Shown in pieces: positions 29,974 to 33,719 of a stretch of 33,719 nucleotides of DNA. The notes beneath the pieces were generated by a model. It worked only from the letters and a program-made list of their open reading frames with translations. It made no database searches and had not been told where the DNA came from. The stretch covers positions 1 to 33,719 of the forward strand of contig JBJEQG010000160.1 in assembly GCA_051881635.1 (NCBI GenBank), in the 5' to 3' direction. This stretch comes from JBJEQG01 sp051881635 (lineage in GTDB: Bacteria > Bacillota > Clostridia > Oscillospirales > Acutalibacteraceae). The translations under genes were made by a program, and so were the position numbers. How positions within the stretch are numbered: position 1 is the stretch's first letter; every line of letters starts with the position of its first letter.

Positions 29974-30951
29974 TTAAACTTTATCGAAAAGATATTGATA
30001 AAATTCGGCATAATCCGTTCTGTTGTCACTGATGAACTGGATAGCGTCACGGGGGTGCTGGTTCAAACGACCTGTAAGGAGATATGGAATATCGTATCCC
30101 CAAACAACACCCTCAGCTTTCAGTTTGAGGATATGTTCCTCAATAAACTTCAAGACGGGAGCAATGTTATATTTCGGATTTTTCAGGAAACCGAGCAAAA
30201 GCTCCATAGGACAGTTGCCCGCACCACGCCCCAAGCTGCTGACGGTTGCATCCAGATAGCTAACGCCACGGGTTAAGGATTCGATTGTGTTTGCAAAAGC
30301 GAGCTGTTGGTTGTTGTGTGCATGAATACCAACCTTTTTACCGTATTTCTCAGCACAGGAAACATATTTGTCAGACAAACGGCGGATTTGTTCTGGATAG
30401 AGAGAGCCGAAACTGTCTACAAGATAGATTGTGTCAACGCCACTTTTGCCGATAATATCCAGAGCCGTATCAATATCACTGTCATTGGCATTGGAAATTG
30501 CCATAATATTCAAGGTTGTTTCATAGCCCTTTGCCTTGCAGTATTCCACCATTTCCAAAGCGGCAGGAATGGTATTGATATATGTAGCGACACGCACCAT
30601 ATCAATAACACTGTCTTTTTTATCAATAATATCGTTTCGGAAATCCGTTCTGCCGACATCAGCCATAACGGAGATTTTCAAACCTGTGTTTTTGTTATCA
30701 CCGACAATTTCACGAATATCCGCCTCATCGCAGAATTTCCATTTTCCGAATTTGGAGCGGTCAAAGATTTCATCGTCAGCCTTATAGCCGAACTCCATGT
30801 AATCCACGCCCGCTTTAATGTTTGTTACATACAGGTCCTTTATAAATTCTTCATCAAAGAAAAAGCTGTTGACAAGTCCGCCGTCACGGATTGTGCAGTC
30901 AACAATTTTTATATCCGGTCTGAATGAAAGCAAATCGCCTTTGGTTGCCAT
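29974..30951 (-). CDS. DRE-TIM metallolyase, 4-hydroxy-2-oxovalerate aldolase-like
   Basis: A 325-residue TIM-barrel protein of the HMGL-like/DRE-TIM superfamily. The metal and catalytic signature DCTIRDGG stands near residue 18, and the metal-binding HAHNN near residue 213. IYLVDSFGSLYPEQI and SSLGRGAGNCPMELL match the 4-hydroxy-2-oxovalerate aldolase group. Related stand-alone proteins in Clostridia are annotated only as aldolase catalytic domain proteins. The acetaldehyde dehydrogenase partner of the catabolic enzyme is not here, so the substrate is unknown. GGGGAGG precedes the ATG by 10 bases. It has its own promoter and terminator, downstream of murF on the same strand. Confidence 0.85.
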   Translation of the reverse strand: MATKGDLLSFRPDIKIVDCTIRDGGLVNSFFFDEEFIKDLYVTNIKAGVDYMEFGYKADDEIFDRSKFGKWKFCDEADIREIVGDNKNTGLKISVMADVGRTDFRNDIIDKKDSVIDMVRVATYINTIPAALEMVEYCKAKGYETTLNIMAISNANDSDIDTALDIIGKSGVDTIYLVDSFGSLYPEQIRRLSDKYVSCAEKYGKKVGIHAHNNQQLAFANTIESLTRGVSYLDATVSSLGRGAGNCPMELLLGFLKNPKYNIAPVLKFIEEHILKLKAEGVVWGYDIPYLLTGRLNQHPRDAIQFISDNRTDYAEFYQYLFDKV

Positions 30952-30995
30952 AATATTTTTCCTCCCCTTAACAGGTTAATTTTAAAGTCCAAATC

Positions 30996-31024
30996 ATTAT
31001 AGACTATTTTTGCATAGAATACAA
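30996..31024 (-). promoter_or_regulatory. Promoter of the DRE-TIM aldolase-like gene
   Basis: On the minus strand TTGTAT (31019-31024), 17 bases and TATAAT (30996-31001). Confidence 0.6.
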
Positions 31025-31045
31025 GTCAAAAATGAAATTTTTTGG

Positions 31046-32166
31046 TTAATTGCACAAATTTTCATGCAAAAGCCCTTGAACAATATAGTCGGTGTGCATA
31101 CCTCGTGAACCTTTTACAAGAACGGCACAGTTTGGTGTGAGTAATTTGCGGAGAATTTCTGCGGCCTGTTCATTGTTTTCCGTACAAAAAACAGTTATAT
31201 TCGGGTTGACGGAGCAAGCACCGTCCGCAATAAATTTTGCCTGTGTGCCAACCGTAATCAGGTTATCAATGCCGTTTTCCGCCAAATGAACACCAACATT
31301 GAAATGTTCAGTTTCGGATACCGCACCNNNNNNNNNNNNNNNNNNNNNNNNNNNNNNNNNNNNNNNNNNNNNNNNNNNNNNNNNNNNNNNNNNNNNNNNN
31401 NNNNNNNNNNNNNNNNNNNNNNNNNNNGTTCCGAAAAACCGAAAGTAACCGTTTTAAAGGTCTGTTTATTATGCAGTTCCCAAAGCAAAGGGTCTTCACC
31501 GTTAAGGAAAAGAATACTGTCCTCAGTAAAATAATTCGTAATCTTGAATTTTTCGCTGCGGATATTTTCCTGTGTTTTCAGATTTTCGATATGGGCTTTG
31601 CCGATGTTTGTCATAACAGCGTATTTGGGGCGTGCAATGGCACAAAGTCGCTCCATTTCGCCAAATTCGGACATTCCCATTTCTATAACTGCCGCCTCAT
31701 TTTCTTTGGAAAGTTCAAACATTGTTGACGGCATACCGATTTGGCTGTTTTTGTTGCCTTTTGTTTTCATGACATTCAAGCCTTTGGACAAAGCGGCGGC
31801 AATCATTTCTTTTGTGCTTGTTTTGCCGACACTGCCCGTAACACCGATGATTGTAACAGGGAAAAGGGAACGATACCATGCACTGAGAGCCTGCAAAGCG
31901 GTTAATGTATTGTCAACCTTAATCAATGCCTTACCGTTTGGAGCGGTTCGGTCACATTGCGTAAAAGCGGCGGACGCACCGTCGGCAAAGCATTGGTCAA
32001 TAAATTTATGTCCGTCAACCGTTGCACCGACAATCGGCACAAAAAGGGCATTTTCCGTAACATTTCGGCTGTCGTAAATGACATCTGTAATTGCGGTGTT
32101 TTCCTTGCCACAAAGCAAAGTGCCGCCTGTGGCTTTCAGAACATCGCCGACTGTAATGTTGAGCAT
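31046..32166 (-). CDS. murF: UDP-N-acetylmuramoyl-tripeptide--D-Ala-D-Ala ligase (interrupted by assembly gap)
   Basis: MurF adds D-Ala-D-Ala to the UDP-MurNAc-tripeptide in the cytoplasm. The N-terminal part (246 codons before the gap) has the substrate-binding domain (YDSRNVTENALFVPIVG) and the ATP loop GVTGSVGKTSTKEMI. It also has GMSEFGEMERL and TNIGKAHIENL. After 100 N the C-terminal domain continues in another frame: 31046-31327 reads GAVSETEHFNVGVHLAENG and ends with VLVKGSRGMHTDYIVQ. The two parts together give about 340 residues against ~450 for the family, so roughly 300 bp are probably missing in the gap. The frame change is therefore an artefact of gap size and not a mutation. GAGGAG stands before the ATG; it is 83 bases downstream of murE. 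Confidence 0.92.
31328..31427. other. Assembly gap (100 N) inside murF
   Basis: Exactly 100 unknown bases. The coding frames on either side require a true gap length of 2 modulo 3, so 100 is a placeholder; comparison with MurF length suggests about 300 bases. Confidence 0.95.
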
Positions 32167-32249
32167 AATTTTCTCCTCATTTATTTATAATTTCTTTTTA
32201 ACAATAAGTCTGTATAAAGACAGGCTTCAAAAGGGCAAAGCCATTGATA

Positions 32250-33707
32250 TTATCTTGTGCTGAGAATTTCGGCGATAACTTCCCGTTCATCATAGTGTGT
32301 CTTTTTGCCGCCTTTGTCCTGATAGTCTTCATGACCTTTGCCCGCTAAAACAATAATGTCGCCTTCACGCCCGTTTTCGATACACCAACGAATAGCGTCT
32401 GTGCGGTCGGGAATAACGATATATTTACCTGTGGTTCTCTTTATGCCAACTTCAATATCGGCAAGAATATCCATGACATTTTCCAAACGGGAATTGTCCT
32501 CAGTGATAACGGATAAATCGGACAGCTTTCCTGAAATTTCGCCCATTTCAAAACGACGGTCACGGGGACGGTTGCCGCCTGCACCAAAAACGGTAATCAA
32601 TCGTTTTGGGTTATATTCACGAAGAATTGTCAAAATGCTTTCCATACTGACAGCGTTGTGGGCATAGTCAATCAAAAGCGTATATTTTGCGTTAGGAATA
32701 TTAACCTTTTCAACACGCCCCTTGACTTTAACGGTACGCAATCCCTCGACAATCGCCGTTTCATTTGCACCGGCAGCATGGCAAACCGCCAAAGCCCCCA
32801 AAGCATTATAAACATTGAATTTGCCCGGAATATCAACATCAATCGACAGATTGAGTTTGCCGCTCAAATCGAAATGAACACCCAAAAGACCATTGTCGGA
32901 AGAAAGGTGGTCATTGGTGGCACGATAATCGGCTTTTTCGTCAAAGCCAAATGTCGATACGGTACATGAGGAGTGTTCAATCATGTAGGCAGCAGTGGGG
33001 TCATCAATATTGAAAAAGCCATGCTTGCATTGACGGAACAGCAAAGCCTTACAGTCACGGTATTCTTCAAGACTTTTATGTTCTGCACCACCAATATGGT
33101 CATGCGAGAAGTTTGTAAAAAGACCAAAATCAAAAACAAATCCGTCTGTACGGTGCCATTTTAGTCCAAGTGAAGATGCCTCCATAACAACACAGCCGCA
33201 CCCATCGTCAATCATTTGACGCATGGCTTTTTGAATTTCGTATGATTCGGGAGTGGTGTTGGCGGTTTTAATCAGTTTATCACCGATAATAATGCCAAGT
33301 GTGCCGATAACACCTGTTTTTGTGCCGGATTTTTCCATAATGTTTTGAATCATGCAGGCTGAGGTAGTTTTGCCTTTTGTTCCCGTAACGGCGATTGTGG
33401 TCAATTCATTGGCAGGATTGCCGAAATAAGCGGCGGACATATAGGCAAGAGCTTCACGAGTGTCAGGTGTTTTGATGACGGTTACATCTGTTACATCAAT
33501 GTCACCGCTGACAACGACAGCGGCTGCACCTTTTGCGGCGGCATCAGCAGCAAAGCGGTGACCGTCCACAACAGCACCTTTTAGGCAGACAAACACACAG
33601 TTTTTAACAACCTTGCGGGAGTCATAGACAATATCTGTAATTTCTGTATTTGTATTTCCAAGAATGACGGAATAGTTGACATTAACAAGCAAGTCGGACA
33701 GTTTCAT
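32250..33707 (-). CDS. murE: UDP-N-acetylmuramoyl-peptide ligase, MurE family (divergent)
   Basis: A 485-residue Mur ligase that should add the third amino acid (meso-diaminopimelate or lysine) to UDP-MurNAc-L-Ala-D-Glu. The N-terminal domain has YDSRKVVKNCVFVCLKG, the ATP loop is GTKGKTT (109-115), TTPE is at 151-154, the probable carbamylated lysine is Lys220 (YRDCKALLF), and the C-terminal domain has FGAGGNRPRDRR. The specificity loop is DNSRLE (404-409) where meso-DAP enzymes have DNPR, and the usual QDHLDYH is SHDHIGGAEH. The protein thus belongs to a divergent clostridial branch, and the third residue it adds is not certain. The ATG at 33707 has AGGA upstream and is close to the window edge. 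murF follows. Confidence 0.88.
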   Translation of the reverse strand: MKLSDLLVNVNYSVILGNTNTEITDIVYDSRKVVKNCVFVCLKGAVVDGHRFAADAAAKGAAAVVVSGDIDVTDVTVIKTPDTREALAYMSAAYFGNPANELTTIAVTGTKGKTTSACMIQNIMEKSGTKTGVIGTLGIIIGDKLIKTANTTPESYEIQKAMRQMIDDGCGCVVMEASSLGLKWHRTDGFVFDFGLFTNFSHDHIGGAEHKSLEEYRDCKALLFRQCKHGFFNIDDPTAAYMIEHSSCTVSTFGFDEKADYRATNDHLSSDNGLLGVHFDLSGKLNLSIDVDIPGKFNVYNALGALAVCHAAGANETAIVEGLRTVKVKGRVEKVNIPNAKYTLLIDYAHNAVSMESILTILREYNPKRLITVFGAGGNRPRDRRFEMGEISGKLSDLSVITEDNSRLENVMDILADIEVGIKRTTGKYIVIPDRTDAIRWCIENGREGDIIVLAGKGHEDYQDKGGKKTHYDEREVIAEILSTR

Positions 33708-33719
33708 AGATTGATTCCT

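Noticed and set aside
30307..30927. A 206-codon plus-strand open frame opposite the aldolase-like gene
   Set aside because: It is an antisense shadow; the minus strand has clear DRE-TIM motifs, a ribosome-binding site, promoter and terminator.
31258..31327. Alternative C-terminus of MurF read straight across the gap
   Set aside because: The frame through 100 N gives an unrelated tail, whereas the next frame continues with a typical MurF C-terminal domain; the gap length is a placeholder.

Overview
The window looks like a draft-assembly contig from a low-GC, spore-forming Bacillota of the class Clostridia, probably a gut Oscillospiraceae/Ruminococcaceae-type anaerobe. The evidence is a SpoVT regulator, pyruvate-phosphate dikinase, a Fur-family repressor beside a rubredoxin/rubrerythrin protein, strong AGGAGG ribosome-binding sites, frequent TTG starts and consensus sigma-A promoters (many with an extended -10). 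The genus cannot be fixed from the sequence alone. Two runs of exactly 100 N mark scaffold gaps, one in a repeat-rich gene and one inside murF.

Layout. 1-2.7 kb: a zinc-ribbon membrane protein (-), a small secreted wall protein with one carbohydrate-binding-like domain and a PATG sorting tail (+), spoVT (+), and a promoter/terminator pair that could make a ~100-nt RNA. 2.7-4.8 kb: the ktrB-ktrA potassium-uptake operon (+). 4.8-9.5 kb, all minus: a DUF4037 nucleotidyltransferase with a zinc-ribbon/LRR_5 protein, tRNA-Gly(CCC), and a HAD phosphatase - DHHW protein - NUDIX operon. 9.7-12.9 kb (+): aminotransferase, trpS and a lipid kinase. 13-16.2 kb (-): a lipoprotein and ppdK. 16.6-19.4 kb (+): a GlmU-like uridylyltransferase, prs and KptA. 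19.5-21.1 kb (+): a Fur/PerR repressor and a flavin reductase-rubredoxin-rubrerythrin fusion. 21.2-24.9 kb (-): an SPFH protein and a large zinc-ribbon/repeat/LRR_5 protein. 25.1-28.2 kb (+): an FHA-RodA/FtsW protein and a class B PBP. 28.4-29.5 kb (-): two paralogous type IV pilin-like proteins. 30-33.7 kb (-): a DRE-TIM aldolase-like protein, murF (gapped) and a divergent murE.

Working together: cell-wall synthesis is prominent (GlmU-like, MurE, MurF, RodA-like polymerase, PBP). The FHA domain on the polymerase suggests control by a Ser/Thr kinase that is not in the window. The Fur-family repressor sits under a near-perfect Per box and overlaps the oxidative-stress fusion gene, so the two form a peroxide-response operon.

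Most of the window is ordinary core genome. The observations most worth following are the three-module redox fusion with an internal Shine-Dalgarno and Met at the rubrerythrin boundary, the possible small RNA behind spoVT, two cytoplasmic zinc-ribbon/LRR_5 proteins, the large palindrome at the ppdK transcription start, the half-site array over the rodA promoter, and the divergent MurE. I did not find a clearly new multi-gene system.
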